Source of the DNA: Pedobacter gandavensis
GTDB taxonomy: Bacteria; Bacteroidota; Bacteroidia; Sphingobacteriales; Sphingobacteriaceae
DNA: 64,000 nt
Assembly (NCBI RefSeq): GCF_014172405.1
Contig: NZ_WNXC01000001.1
Coordinates: forward strand, 1,674,001-1,738,000
Reading direction: 5' to 3'
Shown here: positions 17,371 to 26,252 of the stretch, piece after piece
Layout of the letters: every line of letters begins with the position of its first letter
Numbering within the stretch: the stretch's first letter is position 1
Made by a program: the position numbers and the translations under genes
Notes under the pieces: generated by a model
Databases searched by the model: none
Told to the model about the DNA's origin: nothing
Seen by the model: the letters and a program-made list of their open reading frames with translations, nothing else

Positions 17371-18291
17371 ATGGAACAGGTAGATAGAATAGATACGATA
17401 GGACAATACCACCAGTTTACGGGTTTAGATACCCTACACCCCTTGATAAGTGTCGTTAACTTCAATGAGATACCCACCATACAACAGTTCAGACGATATA
17501 TGGGACTTTATGCAGTATTCTTAAAAAATATTAAGTGCGGAGATATAACTTATGGCTGCCAGCCTTATGACTATGAAGATGGTACATTAGTATTTGTATC
17601 TCCGGGACAGATTTATGGGATTGACAGCAAGGGCGTGACCATTAAGCCATCCGGCTACGGATTGCTTTTTCATCCCGATCTGATTGCAGGCACTTCATTG
17701 GGAAGGAATATAAAGGACTATACTTTCTTTTTATATGAAGTAAATGAGGCACTACACTTATCGAAAAAGGAAAGGAAGACAATCATTGATTGCCTGGAAA
17801 AGATTGCTGCCGAAATTGACCAGAATATTGACAAGCACAGCAAAACGCTGATTGTTTCCAACATCGAGGTATTGCTCAATTATTGTATGCGGTTCTATGA
17901 CCGCCAGTTCATCACAAGGAGCAATGTCAATAAAGATATTTTAGTGAGGTTTGAAAACCTGATGAATGATTATTTCCATTCTGCCAAGGGACAGGATTTG
18001 GGTTTACCGAGCGTGACGTGGTGTGCAGAACAATTGCACCTTTCGCCCAATTATTTCGGCGACCTCATCAAAAAGGAAACCGGAAATACGGCGTTGGATT
18101 ATATCCAGTCGAGACTAATTGAGGAAGCTAAGTTGAGAATATTCGATATCAGTAAATCCATCAATGATATATCTTTTCAGTTGGGCTTCAAATACCAACA
18201 ACATTTCACACGTTTATTCAAGCAAAAAACGGGTATGACACCTAATGAATACCGCAGTTTTACCGGACCTTTACACAGCAAGCTGCAGTAA
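17371..18291 (+). CDS. AraC-family transcriptional regulator
   Basis: A 306-residue regulator. The N-terminal cupin-like sensing domain (YGCQPYDYEDGTLVFVSPGQIY) is followed by a double helix-turn-helix at residues about 210-300 (WCAEQLHLSPNYFGDLIKKE, ISFQLGFKYQQHFTRLFKQK, GMTPNEYRSF). It is transcribed away from the acetyltransferase, cyclophilin-like and alcohol dehydrogenase genes across a 200-bp gap, the common layout for an AraC regulator controlling aldehyde or alcohol stress genes. The 3' end abuts a truncated duplicate of another gene's start (18306 onward), a sign of rearrangement right after the stop. Confidence 0.9.
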   Translation: MEQVDRIDTIGQYHQFTGLDTLHPLISVVNFNEIPTIQQFRRYMGLYAVFLKNIKCGDITYGCQPYDYEDGTLVFVSPGQIYGIDSKGVTIKPSGYGLLFHPDLIAGTSLGRNIKDYTFFLYEVNEALHLSKKERKTIIDCLEKIAAEIDQNIDKHSKTLIVSNIEVLLNYCMRFYDRQFITRSNVNKDILVRFENLMNDYFHSAKGQDLGLPSVTWCAEQLHLSPNYFGDLIKKETGNTALDYIQSRLIEEAKLRIFDISKSINDISFQLGFKYQQHFTRLFKQKTGMTPNEYRSFTGPLHSKLQ

Positions 18292-18305
18292 AGAAAAAAA
18301 TAAAA

Positions 18306-18429
18306 ATAACAAAAGTGAATGATCGAAATGCATTTTGAAACAAGAGCATATTTGAAAGCTTAATTTATGGCAAAAAAATTCAGGAGAATTAATAAAAGTA
18401 ATGATAATGAAAAGATTTCAAACAGGATG
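18306..18429. repeat. direct repeat A, copy 1 (5' end of a plug-protein gene)
   Basis: This block is nearly the same as 21618-21736, with scattered substitutions. On the minus strand it encodes MLLFQNAFRSFTFVIFIFF, matching the first residues of the 21086-21661 protein, plus that gene's upstream region. Here the gene body is missing and the AraC 3' end follows, so copy 1 is a truncated duplicate. Confidence 0.8.
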
Positions 18430-18551
18430 CTTTTTATCGCCCGAACTAGGGTTAAAGTTGCAACCCCGACGGATACAGTTGTTGTTGTAACCTTTTAATT
18501 ATTCAAGGGGTAAAGTAAATCAAAGATTATAGGTAAAAAGAGTTTATTTTC

Positions 18552-18559
18552 TATCTTTG
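18552..18559 (+). promoter_or_regulatory. -7 promoter element for the histidine kinase gene
   Basis: TATCTTTG matches TAnnTTTG and ends 17 bp before the TTG start at 18577, which supports this start and a very short leader. No clear -33 box is seen. Confidence 0.45.
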
Positions 18560-18576
18560 AATTTAACGGCCCAAAA

Positions 18577-19881
18577 TTGAAATCCCCAAACCAAATAAAG
18601 AAAAAATGGTCTGCATTAATTGGAGATGAATTGCATTATTCTATAGAATCACGCATTTTCAATTCTGTCAGTATTTTTGCAACTGCTATCGCTGCTATAA
18701 ATGCCGTAATAAATTTTGCACTTGGCTTAGATTTATATGGCTACCTGATGCTCCCTTTAATAGCCATTTTGTTATTTGGTTATTATTTGTCTCGGTATAA
18801 GGATAAATTAAATATAGCTATTGGAATATTTGCCATCTCATTTAACCTACTTTGCGGAGGGACTTATTTTGCAGCTGATGGATCCAATGGGGTCAACCTT
18901 TTTACATTTATCGTCATCATTTTCATCCTCAGCACGGTAACGCCCAAAAAGCAATTCTGGATATGGATACCATTGAACATCATTTTTCTGGTCATTCTTT
19001 TAACCGTAGAATACTTGCATCCTGAGATGGTAAAATCAATTTATGTTGACGAACAGCATAGACTTATTGATACAGCACAAACATTTTTAGAAGTTGTTGT
19101 TCTTATATGCATCATTACGGTATATATAAAGAAGAACTACAACAGAGAGAAAGAACTTGCAAAAAACCGCCTCGTTGCTTTAGAAAACAGCAACCAAACC
19201 AAAAACAAATTATTTTCAATCGTTGCCCATGATCTCAACGCCCCACTATCCTCTATAGAAGCCTACCTTTCTCTACTTAATAAAATAAATCTCAGCAATG
19301 AAGAAAAGATGGAAATGGAAAAGCAATTGCTATCTTCTACCCGACAAACTTCCGAAATGCTTCAGAACATATTGTCATGGGCCAAGGATCAAATGGATGA
19401 AATTAAGGCAACCCTAAGTTCAATTTTTATTTATAAGACTTTGAATCATACTGTCAGTTTGCAAAAAAGCATAGCACAGGAGAAAGATATCAATCTTATT
19501 TTTTTAGCAGATAAAAACCTTAAGGTAATAGCAGATCCTGACATGCTACAGCTCATTGTTAGGAATTTATTAAACAATGCCATAAAGTTTTCTTTACCAG
19601 GCGGAACAGTGACACTAAGCATATCGGCTGCAAATGGCAAATGTATCCTATCTGTAAAGGATAACGGTATTGGTATTCCCGAAGACCAGCAACCCTTCAT
19701 ATTTTCTTTAAAGAGTAATGGAACTTATGGAACCAACAAAGAAAAAGGTGTAGGCTTAGGACTAAAACTAGTTAAAACCTACGTTGAATTACAAAATGGA
19801 AAAATCTGGCTTGAAAGCGGATTAAACAAAGGAACCAATTTCTTTGTTAGTTTAGATTTAGCGCCCAATCATCCGTTCTAA
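18577..19881 (+). CDS. membrane sensor histidine kinase (orphan)
   Basis: A 434-residue protein starting with TTG. Six hydrophobic segments span residues about 28-185 with no large periplasmic domain, so the signal is probably sensed within the membrane. A coiled linker leads to the H-box IVAHDLNAPLSSI, N-box RNLLNNAIKFS, G1 DNGIGIP and G2 GVGLGLKL, all intact. It should autophosphorylate, but no response regulator gene is adjacent on either side. It is enclosed by repeat A copy 1 and a methyltransferase fragment, so it may have been inserted with, or isolated by, a duplication. Confidence 0.92.
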   Translation: MKSPNQIKKKWSALIGDELHYSIESRIFNSVSIFATAIAAINAVINFALGLDLYGYLMLPLIAILLFGYYLSRYKDKLNIAIGIFAISFNLLCGGTYFAADGSNGVNLFTFIVIIFILSTVTPKKQFWIWIPLNIIFLVILLTVEYLHPEMVKSIYVDEQHRLIDTAQTFLEVVVLICIITVYIKKNYNREKELAKNRLVALENSNQTKNKLFSIVAHDLNAPLSSIEAYLSLLNKINLSNEEKMEMEKQLLSSTRQTSEMLQNILSWAKDQMDEIKATLSSIFIYKTLNHTVSLQKSIAQEKDINLIFLADKNLKVIADPDMLQLIVRNLLNNAIKFSLPGGTVTLSISAANGKCILSVKDNGIGIPEDQQPFIFSLKSNGTYGTNKEKGVGLGLKLVKTYVELQNGKIWLESGLNKGTNFFVSLDLAPNHPF

Positions 19882-19960
19882 AAGGAGTTACAGGCATGCA
19901 CATTCTACTTATCAAATTACCTATGTATGAGTGAAAGAGATTAATTCGCAGTCGAAGAAG

Positions 19961-20164
19961 ATAAGATTATAACTTTTTTCGCACACACCAGGTAGTCATA
20001 CTTCTTAGGCGCTGGACGTTGGTGGTTTTGATAGGTTCGTGGAGTTCCCCGCCAAGGCTTCTGGTGAGCCTAAGCAACATTTCCTGATTGACCAGAAAGC
20101 GTTCCGATCCGTCTGGAAGTATATATCTGCCGTTTCCGATGAACTGAACTGACGATTCGATACC
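19961..20164 (-). pseudogene. duplicated 3' fragment of the methyltransferase gene
   Basis: These 204 nt align without gaps to 23566-23769, the 3' part of the methyltransferase gene. On the minus strand they encode VQFIGNGRYILPDGSERFL, VNQEMLLRLTRSLGGELHEP and TWCVRKKL, differing from the intact gene at only a few residues. The SAM-binding part is absent and unrelated sequence precedes the fragment, so it is a partial duplicate without function. Confidence 0.9.
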
Positions 20165-20676
20165 CAATCTGCATAATGTTGCCGGCAGATGGTTGGTTGT
20201 TTCCATTTTGTTTTGATTTGTGGCTGATCCCTCCGCTTGAGGCATTCGCCGGTCCTATTAACTTGACATTTCATTATTTTTGGTGACACCAGGCTCCTTA
20301 GCGCCTTAAAAATCAAGGGTGACAGAGAAAAAAAACAGAAATAAATAGGAAGATGATTCTGGGAACGGCTAATACCTGAACAGAAGAAATGGCTATTGAA
20401 CTTCAGGTTTATAAATGCTTCAGTAAATGATACAGGGAGATATCGCCAACATAAAGTTAACGATATATTTTGATTTTATGCAAGAAACACGCCTGGATAT
20501 TGTCCTTGTCAAGGAATATCAGAAAAACATTGCCACAGCATAATAAAAACAACCATACCAGCAATACACTTTCGTTTTCACGTCAGCCCACATTTTCAAA
20601 TTTCATTGCAGCAGAACTTCGGAGCTTAGAAAAACCCAACTTAGAGATTAGCAACTGCAATAAAAGTCAGCAGCAA
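20165..20676. other. intergenic region, no gene supported
   Basis: Upstream of the methyltransferase fragment lies sequence of unknown origin with only short overlapping frames in several phases (such as one reading RTGECLKRRDQPQIKTK on the minus strand). It looks like degraded coding DNA, but I cannot assign it. No tRNA, hairpin terminator or promoter of note was seen. Confidence 0.35.
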
Positions 20677-21069
20677 CTATTCTGCAATAAAGGCAAGTAG
20701 CCCCAGATCAGTAACCCCTGCAGCCAGAGGCGACTTCCCTTTAGGGTAATATTTAAAGGATATTAAACGCTTATATTTAAAAATATTTTCCGGGGTCATA
20801 TGCATTAAAAATTCTCCATTGACAGTAACTGCAGGCACTTTTTCGGTAACTACAGATCCCATAAAAATTGGTCCGCCATGATAATTATTATACTTATAAG
20901 CATCACTTAAGAGTTTGTTCTTATACTGTAAACAGTCGAATCCAGTCTGAGCCACCATAACACTGTCAAACACAGCTACCGCTCTTTGATGCAAATGGGT
21001 AATTTTCACTTGTGCAATCAGTTGATGACAAACTAGAAAGGCAAACAAGAAGACGAGTACTTTTTTCAT
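20677..21069 (-). CDS. small exported protein related to TonB-receptor plug modules
   Basis: A 130-residue protein with a signal peptide (MKKVLVFLFAFLVCHQLIAQ). The remainder has the beat of a plug domain: a short beta pair (VPAVTVNGEFL), MTPENIFKYKRLISFKYYPKGKSP, and a closing GVTDLGLLAFI resembling the YGxxGxNGVIxI end of SusC plugs. It is too short to be a receptor. It lies 16 bp after a longer plug-like protein gene in the same orientation, and the two probably work together in the periplasm. Function is unknown. Confidence 0.6.
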   Translation of the reverse strand: MKKVLVFLFAFLVCHQLIAQVKITHLHQRAVAVFDSVMVAQTGFDCLQYKNKLLSDAYKYNNYHGGPIFMGSVVTEKVPAVTVNGEFLMHMTPENIFKYKRLISFKYYPKGKSPLAAGVTDLGLLAFIAE

Positions 21070-21085
21070 TTTTAAAGGTACTAAA

Positions 21086-21661
21086 TTAAAGATGTAGTTC
21101 GAATTTACGTCGCTTAACGTCTTGTCGCACCGGTTCAGCTTTCACCTTTGTTTTAATAAGCACTCCATACTGCTTATCTGTTACCTTATAAGCTTTAAGC
21201 GCTTCCGAACTAATAATGTTTACATCAATAAATGTACTATCTGCAATGCTGGATAGATCGCCCTCATAATCTTTGTTTAAGACCTTTTCGTTTAAAATAT
21301 ACTGGATATTCTGGTCATCAGCATTATCCCCAAGTAACATCTTGTATTTCGCCGATTTTGTAGACAGGTACCCCTGAAAAAGTTTTCGGCAGTAACCTTT
21401 TGTTTCAATTAATACAATTCCGTTTTTACCCTTTTCACCGTACTTTTTAAAAGCTTCTTGCCTTAGCACGGTTACCAATGCAATATCATTAGGATTAACA
21501 TTCCCTAACTCGGATTTGAGCATTTCTCTTCCATCAAGGAAAAACAGAGGGTCTCCACTGATTTTTTTTTCAGGTACCTGAGCCACAAGATTAACTGAAT
21601 AAAGAAGAAAAAAGAACATAACAAAAGTGAATGATCGAAGTGTATTTTGAAATAAGAGCAT
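21086..21661 (-). CDS. exported protein with two TonB plug-like modules
   Basis: A 191-residue protein whose signal peptide ends near LVAQ. Residues about 35-85 (LFFLDGREMLKSE, NVNPNDIALVTVLRQEAFKKYGEKGKNGIVLIET) copy the SusC plug pattern of a displayed variable, NPxDI-xxVxVL, YG-GxNGVILI. Residues about 120-175 repeat it more loosely (YILNEKVLNKDYEGDL, IDVNIISSEALKAYKVTDKQYGVLIKT). There is no barrel. Such stand-alone plug proteins may act as adaptor or signalling pieces, but the role is unproven. Its 5' end and upstream region are duplicated at 18306-18429. Confidence 0.65.
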   Translation of the reverse strand: MLLFQNTLRSFTFVMFFFLLYSVNLVAQVPEKKISGDPLFFLDGREMLKSELGNVNPNDIALVTVLRQEAFKKYGEKGKNGIVLIETKGYCRKLFQGYLSTKSAKYKMLLGDNADDQNIQYILNEKVLNKDYEGDLSSIADSTFIDVNIISSEALKAYKVTDKQYGVLIKTKVKAEPVRQDVKRRKFELHL

Positions 21662-21736
21662 ATTTGAAAGCTAAATTTATGGTCAGATAATTCAGGGGAA
21701 TCAATAAAAATAATGAAAAGTTTTCAAACAGGGATG
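21618..21736. repeat. direct repeat A, copy 2
   Basis: This is the intact counterpart of 18306-18429, covering the first codons and upstream DNA of the 21086-21661 gene. The two copies are 3.3 kb apart in direct orientation. Confidence 0.8.
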
Positions 21737-21845
21737 TATTCATTTTTTTGTAAGCTACAAACAATCACTACTTGTATGAAATATTATAAATTAACAAAAG
21801 AACCGTGCATACAACGAATATTCCCTTTCCTTCTACAATGGACAA

Positions 21846-22277
21846 ATGGGGCTCATTGACCAGAACGGCAAGTTCATCGGCAAGCCGGCAGCAATGACGT
21901 CACACCAAGGCTACGAAACATTTGATGAGCTGAAATTCGCACTTGTTAAAGCTTTGGACAGCAAGGATGATGAAGAATTAAAGCGCTTTGCTGATCAAAT
22001 AGCCCCTTCTAAACATATACTTTTTTTCCTGAAAGACAACCCATTTAATCGCAAATCCATAGGTATTTTAAATATCGGACTCATCAAGCAGAAGTACTAT
22101 CATGTTCTTTTGGAATTCAAACTAGACAAATGGCAGCGTCCAAACGCATATAATCACCGGTCTCTTCCTGCAGTTCCGGATTACACTGCTCATGAGGAAG
22201 GAGATTATGTAGGCAACATGCGCTATTGGATCAGAATGATATTATCCATGGCAAGCTCCCCCATCCTCCACAACTAA
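21846..22277 (+). CDS. hypothetical protein, possibly 5'-truncated
   Basis: A 143-residue protein without signal or membrane segment that I do not recognise. The frame stays open upstream of the ATG (reading NEYSLSFYNGQ before MGLIDQNGKF) back to a stop at 21792, with no better start and no promoter. The first residues therefore look like the interior of a longer protein whose beginning was lost near the repeat A boundary at 21736. It ends just before a strong bidirectional terminator. Expression is doubtful. Confidence 0.5.
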   Translation: MGLIDQNGKFIGKPAAMTSHQGYETFDELKFALVKALDSKDDEELKRFADQIAPSKHILFFLKDNPFNRKSIGILNIGLIKQKYYHVLLEFKLDKWQRPNAYNHRSLPAVPDYTAHEEGDYVGNMRYWIRMILSMASSPILHN

Positions 22278-22291
22278 GTGACTAGATTTAG

Positions 22292-22327
22292 AAAAAACCT
22301 GCAAATCGTATGATTTGCAGGTTTTTT
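22292..22327. terminator. bidirectional intrinsic terminator
   Basis: A perfect 16-bp stem (22292-22307 with 22312-22327) has a 4-nt GTAT loop. A-runs on one side and T-runs on the other make it work on either strand. It follows the hypothetical gene ending at 22277. Confidence 0.85.
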
Positions 22328-22422
22328 CATTTAACATCTACATTTATCTACTCCATAACATATGGAATAGGTTTTATTCTTCCCGTTGCGAAGTCAGGGT
22401 AAAAGTTTTATATTAGCCCCCT

Positions 22423-23421
22423 ATGCCTATTTTTCAAACTCAATATTCAACGTTATCATCAACTGCATTAAAGATTTTTTTACAAGAAGAATATGGATTT
22501 GAGGTTCTTGAATGCAGGTATTTGTTGCGTGGTGTGAACGATCATTACCAAGTTGAAACCAAAGATCAGAAGTATATTTTTAGAATATACAGAAATACGC
22601 ATAGATCACTTGAAGAAATAAGCTCAGAAGTATTCTTTTTGAATGTACTAAAGGAGAAAGGAATTCGTGTTTCATATCCTGTAAGTTCTTTAAATGAGGA
22701 ACAAATATTAAAGTTTAATGCAGCCGAGGGCACGAGATACGGTGTCTTATTCAGTTATGCCCAGGGTGAATCATTCGGGATGTTAAGTGATCCCCAGCTT
22801 GCTCATCTTGGAAAAGAACTCGCAAGGATCCACAATGTCTCGGCCGAAATTACATTGCCATTTGAGCGTCGAGAGTACGATGTTAATACAACAATTACAC
22901 AACCCATAAAAGCACTTGAGCCAATTCTCAAAAGAAATCCACCTATGGCTGCATGGATCGATGATACCATGAATAAGGTGATCAGCAATCTTAAAACTTT
23001 TGATTTATCTAAGTTTAGCTATGGCTATTGTCACTACGATCTTTTACCAAAAAACTTTCATTTTGACAATGAAAATCAGGTTACTTTTTTTGACTTTGAT
23101 TTCCTTGGAAAGGGCCATTTAGTTAATGATCTAATGACTTTCTGGCTAGACCTTTCGCTCCATGCTACATTTAAAAAAATAAGTCAGGAAGAGGCCGATC
23201 GCCAATTTAGTGTATTCGTTGCAGCTTATAGGGACATCAGACAGCTTCAGGAAAATGAGTTAGCCGCAATCCCATATTTAAGCTTTGGATTTTGGATATT
23301 TTTCATGAATTTCCATCAGGAACACTTTGACGATTTTTCAAATCCTTTCTTTAACACTAGGTTTATAAATGAAAGGCTAGATTTGATAAAGACTTTAACG
23401 GAAAGCTATTGCCGCTTTTAA
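22423..23421 (+). CDS. APH-family phosphotransferase (homoserine/choline kinase-like fold)
   Basis: A 332-residue soluble kinase-like protein. The N-terminal lobe includes RGVNDHYQVET and YIFRIYR with the ATP-binding Lys replaced by Arg in the usual slot. The catalytic loop is HYDLLPKNF (His204, Asp206, Asn211), and the metal-binding FDFDFLGKG plays the DFG role. This is the pattern of aminoglycoside phosphotransferases, homoserine kinase II and the stress kinase SrkA. A drug-resistance role is possible but not indicated by context; a small-metabolite or stress kinase is as likely. It has its own transcription unit after a terminator. Confidence 0.8.
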   Translation: MPIFQTQYSTLSSTALKIFLQEEYGFEVLECRYLLRGVNDHYQVETKDQKYIFRIYRNTHRSLEEISSEVFFLNVLKEKGIRVSYPVSSLNEEQILKFNAAEGTRYGVLFSYAQGESFGMLSDPQLAHLGKELARIHNVSAEITLPFERREYDVNTTITQPIKALEPILKRNPPMAAWIDDTMNKVISNLKTFDLSKFSYGYCHYDLLPKNFHFDNENQVTFFDFDFLGKGHLVNDLMTFWLDLSLHATFKKISQEEADRQFSVFVAAYRDIRQLQENELAAIPYLSFGFWIFFMNFHQEHFDDFSNPFFNTRFINERLDLIKTLTESYCRF

Positions 23422-23571
23422 CAGAAATACTTACTGACCTGTGATAAAAAGTGTCTTTTGCATTTTACTTTGTTTTAAAATTGATCATGCAAAAGTCCGC
23501 AGAAGTTAAATGTTAGCTGTTTCCAAATCAGGGTTAGTTGTGTCCAAAATAGCGGGTAGTAGCGCATAAGA

Positions 23572-24189
23572 TTATAACATTTTTCGCACACACCAGGTAG
23601 TCATACTTCTTAGGTTCTGGACGTTAGTGGTTTTAATCGGCTCGTGGAGTTCCCCGCCAAGGTTTCTGGTAAGCCTAAGCAGCATTTCCTGATTGACCAG
23701 AAAGCGTTCCGATCCGTCTGGAAGTATATATCTACCGTTTCCAATGAACTGAACTAACGATTCGATACCTATATCTGATGCTAATCGGCAGAAAAAATAA
23801 CCTCCGGGCTTTAAGACGCTCCACATGGAATTCAGCATGTCGTTAAAGTGGCTTAGATTCTCAGCGAAGTGGAGTACGGCGCTACTAATAACCAGGTCGA
23901 ACCGCTCTGGTTCAAAGGGCAGCTTTTCTACAGCTGATACTTTGAAATTTGCTTCTGGATTGATATGAGAAAATTGACTGGCAAGGCCTCTGAGCTGTGA
24001 GATAGCTGCCGGGTTTTGATCTACGCCAAAAACCTCTACACCACTTTTTAAAAAGTAAAGCAGGTTTCTGCCTGTTCCGCAACCAGCATCTAGAATGGCA
24101 CTGCACTCATCGTAAGTACCTTTAGCCAATTGGTCGAATAAATAAATATCAATATTTCCGAAGGTTTTCTGTATATACTCGCTTTTCAT
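23572..24189 (-). CDS. class I SAM-dependent methyltransferase
   Basis: A 205-residue Rossmann methyltransferase with motif I ILDAGCGTGRN (residues 32-42), acidic VFGVDQNPAAI, LPFEPERFDLVISSAVLHF (motif IV) and LKPGGYFFCRL. It resembles the Methyltransf_11/25 group that modifies small molecules or lipids; the substrate is not apparent. Its last 66 or so codons are duplicated at 19961-20164. The adjacent genes give no functional hint. Confidence 0.88.
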   Translation of the reverse strand: MKSEYIQKTFGNIDIYLFDQLAKGTYDECSAILDAGCGTGRNLLYFLKSGVEVFGVDQNPAAISQLRGLASQFSHINPEANFKVSAVEKLPFEPERFDLVISSAVLHFAENLSHFNDMLNSMWSVLKPGGYFFCRLASDIGIESLVQFIGNGRYILPDGSERFLVNQEMLLRLTRNLGGELHEPIKTTNVQNLRSMTTWCVRKML

Positions 24190-24279
24190 CTCTGAGACAA
24201 AGATATATACAAGGAATTAAGGATGGAAATCAAAAAAGCACATTACGCATCCATATAGCACAAATGAGAAACAAATCAC

Positions 24280-24606
24280 CTATCTAATTGACAACTCACT
24301 ACGAAGCGTCACCTCCCTCATTCTGTCCGCAAAGCGCTGGCTGTCCTTGATCGGCGCCAGAGTGGCCGAGTCCAGATGGGCCATGACCTTATAATCTATC
24401 AAGGTACTGCTGTAGCTAATACTGTCCTTTCCGTAGAAGATATAACTGTCAACGCCATTCTTTGTCGTTTTCTGTGGCTCTCCCGGGAACTTTACAGACA
24501 GTCTGGCGTCAATTTGTTTTGTTATCCAAGAGATCTGCGCATATGTTTGAGCTGTTGCCAGCAGCATTATCACGACAAGTAGCAGAAAAAAAGATGTTTT
24601 TTTCAT
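24280..24606 (-). CDS. small exported hypothetical protein, probably C-terminally truncated
   Basis: A 108-residue protein with a clear signal peptide ending near TYAQ. The mature part (SVKFPGEPQKT, IFYGKDSISYSSTLIDY, LDSATLAPIKDSQRFADRM) has the look of a Bacteroidota secreted family in which a longer domain usually follows, so the stop after RSELSIR may mark truncation. That is a recollection of family shape and is not proven. No partner gene is adjacent. Confidence 0.5.
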   Translation of the reverse strand: MKKTSFFLLLVVIMLLATAQTYAQISWITKQIDARLSVKFPGEPQKTTKNGVDSYIFYGKDSISYSSTLIDYKVMAHLDSATLAPIKDSQRFADRMREVTLRSELSIR

Positions 24607-24711
24607 GTTAATTTATTTATAGTAATAACATATTAATACCTCGATAAGAAAGTATCAATTTAACATAAAAAAAATGCAAGTTACTACTGAATCTCACAAA
24701 GATTTTCAAAT

Positions 24712-25548
24712 TCAATTACGCCATTGCTTAAATAACCACTTAGGCACTGTTTCATTCAGCAGCAATGGAATGGTTATATTGTCATGGTTCAGTTCTGAGT
24801 ATGTGGTAAAAATGATCTTTTTACTGTACTCAAGATTTTCAAAAAGCGCTTTGCTTCCGATATATGGGTTTTCCGTATCTTTTTGCCCATGGATAAGCCA
24901 GATATTTTTGCTTTTTAAGGCCTTTAGATTTGACAAATCTGGAACCGCAGCCACTGAAACTAGACCTGCAAACCGATTTGGTTCTAAACTCAACATATTC
25001 TGTGCTGTTGATGCTCCCATTGAATAACCGATCAGGTAAACCCTTCTGGAGTCTATGCTGCTGTATTCTTTCTGTAAATCCTTTACCAGTTCCAGTAGCG
25101 CACGGACTTCTTCTGATGGTTTTGAGATCAGCACTCCATTTTCATTTTCTACGTAATTTGAAGAACGTTCACTGAACTGCGGAACCAGAACAATACATTT
25201 ATATCTTTCATAAATCTCGTCTCTGATCCAGATACGTGATAAAGGTTCTAATTGCTTTTCATTGTCTTTTCCAATTCGTGTAGAGTTATGCAGCGTGATG
25301 ACCAATGGATATTTTTCATTGCTTTTATAGTCCTTTGGTAATAGAAGGCGATAAGGTAATTCTTTATTGTCTCGCTTATAGATTCGCTTTTGAAACTTAT
25401 CTGTAGGAATATTGTTCAATATTGCCCGTGTTTGAACAAATGTTAAGCTATCAATTTTAATGTTATTACGGTTTTGAGTTTGGGCATATGAAAAGTTTGC
25501 GGCAAATAAACTTAATGTAAATATAATGTATCTGAGGTTATTCTGCAT
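24712..25548 (-). CDS. exported alpha/beta hydrolase (esterase/peptidase-like)
   Basis: A 278-residue protein with a signal peptide ending SYAQ. Family features are PLVITLHNS (oxyanion strand), IGYSMGAS with nucleophile Ser176, LIHGQKD with Asp224, and a Ser-Glu-Leu-Asn-His segment giving His255. The catalytic triad is therefore complete. The sequence resembles the prolyl-oligopeptidase/phospholipase-carboxylesterase-like hydrolases that Bacteroidota export, for instance feruloyl or acetyl esterases of polysaccharide degradation. It stands alone; the substrate is unknown. Confidence 0.88.
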   Translation of the reverse strand: MQNNLRYIIFTLSLFAANFSYAQTQNRNNIKIDSLTFVQTRAILNNIPTDKFQKRIYKRDNKELPYRLLLPKDYKSNEKYPLVITLHNSTRIGKDNEKQLEPLSRIWIRDEIYERYKCIVLVPQFSERSSNYVENENGVLISKPSEEVRALLELVKDLQKEYSSIDSRRVYLIGYSMGASTAQNMLSLEPNRFAGLVSVAAVPDLSNLKALKSKNIWLIHGQKDTENPYIGSKALFENLEYSKKIIFTTYSELNHDNITIPLLLNETVPKWLFKQWRN

Positions 25549-25793
25549 GATGAATTTGTAAGCGTTTTTGTTTTTGTCAGTTGTCGCTAATATAAGACAA
25601 AGACATCAGTCGACGATTGAAATCCTTAAGGCTTCAGCGATATAGTTTTCTTTGATTAGGCAGAAAACAGCTACACTTTCTTTCGGAAAGACATCAACTA
25701 GTCCAGTCAAATCAAAAAGGGTACATAGAAATGGATTATTTTGCATAAATTGTATAAAACAACAAGACCACTTCCACCAGCATTTTTTTTAAT

Positions 25794-26057
25794 ATGGAAA
25801 CATTAAAAGTAATAGTAGCATTAGTAATGATGATAGGATTTTTCCTACTAATCAGTTATTTCACTAAAAATGAAGCTAAACTGGTGCTTTTTTTAAAAGC
25901 AAGGATTTTACTGGGATGTACAGCATCTGGATTTTTTATTCCTCAGGCAATCAATTCAAGTGCACCAAAACAAATTATTCTTTTTGCTCTGTTGGCTTCA
26001 GTCATTCTCTTTGGAGTTGTCTCTATGCAAAACAAATATTTCACATTAAAAAAATAG
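25794..26057 (+). CDS. small membrane protein, unknown function
   Basis: An 87-residue protein with three hydrophobic stretches (residues about 5-25, 32-52 and 58-78) and a basic C-terminus (NKYFTLKK). It starts with ATG shortly after a T-rich tract. No family is recognised. It stands alone between a divergent hydrolase and a phosphoesterase gene. Confidence 0.55.
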   Translation: METLKVIVALVMMIGFFLLISYFTKNEAKLVLFLKARILLGCTASGFFIPQAINSSAPKQIILFALLASVILFGVVSMQNKYFTLKK

Positions 26058-26252
26058 CATATCAAGACTCGGGAAATCATTCAAGTCGTAAGACAGCAGG
26101 CTTTTTCGCTTTAAACGGCTACAATTTTCGCAGGACTTCCGATGCTTATGGGCTAATCGTCAACCTCTGTTTTAATAACTTTGGTTTGCGCCAACCAACC
26201 TAAATAGGTCAGCTGAATTTTTACTAGTTTTGATTCCAACAAAAAATGCTCA

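Noticed and set aside
18306..18429. Insertion sequence ends around the histidine kinase
   Set aside because: The repeats contain the 5' end of an ordinary gene and no transposase or terminal inverted repeats are found.
20005..20316. 103-codon minus-strand frame over the methyltransferase fragment
   Set aside because: It reads the duplicated fragment in the wrong frame; the true relic is in the overlapping frame that matches the intact methyltransferase.
20470..20700. 76-codon plus-strand frame
   Set aside because: Low-complexity composition, no start context, and it runs into the end of the opposite-strand plug-like gene.
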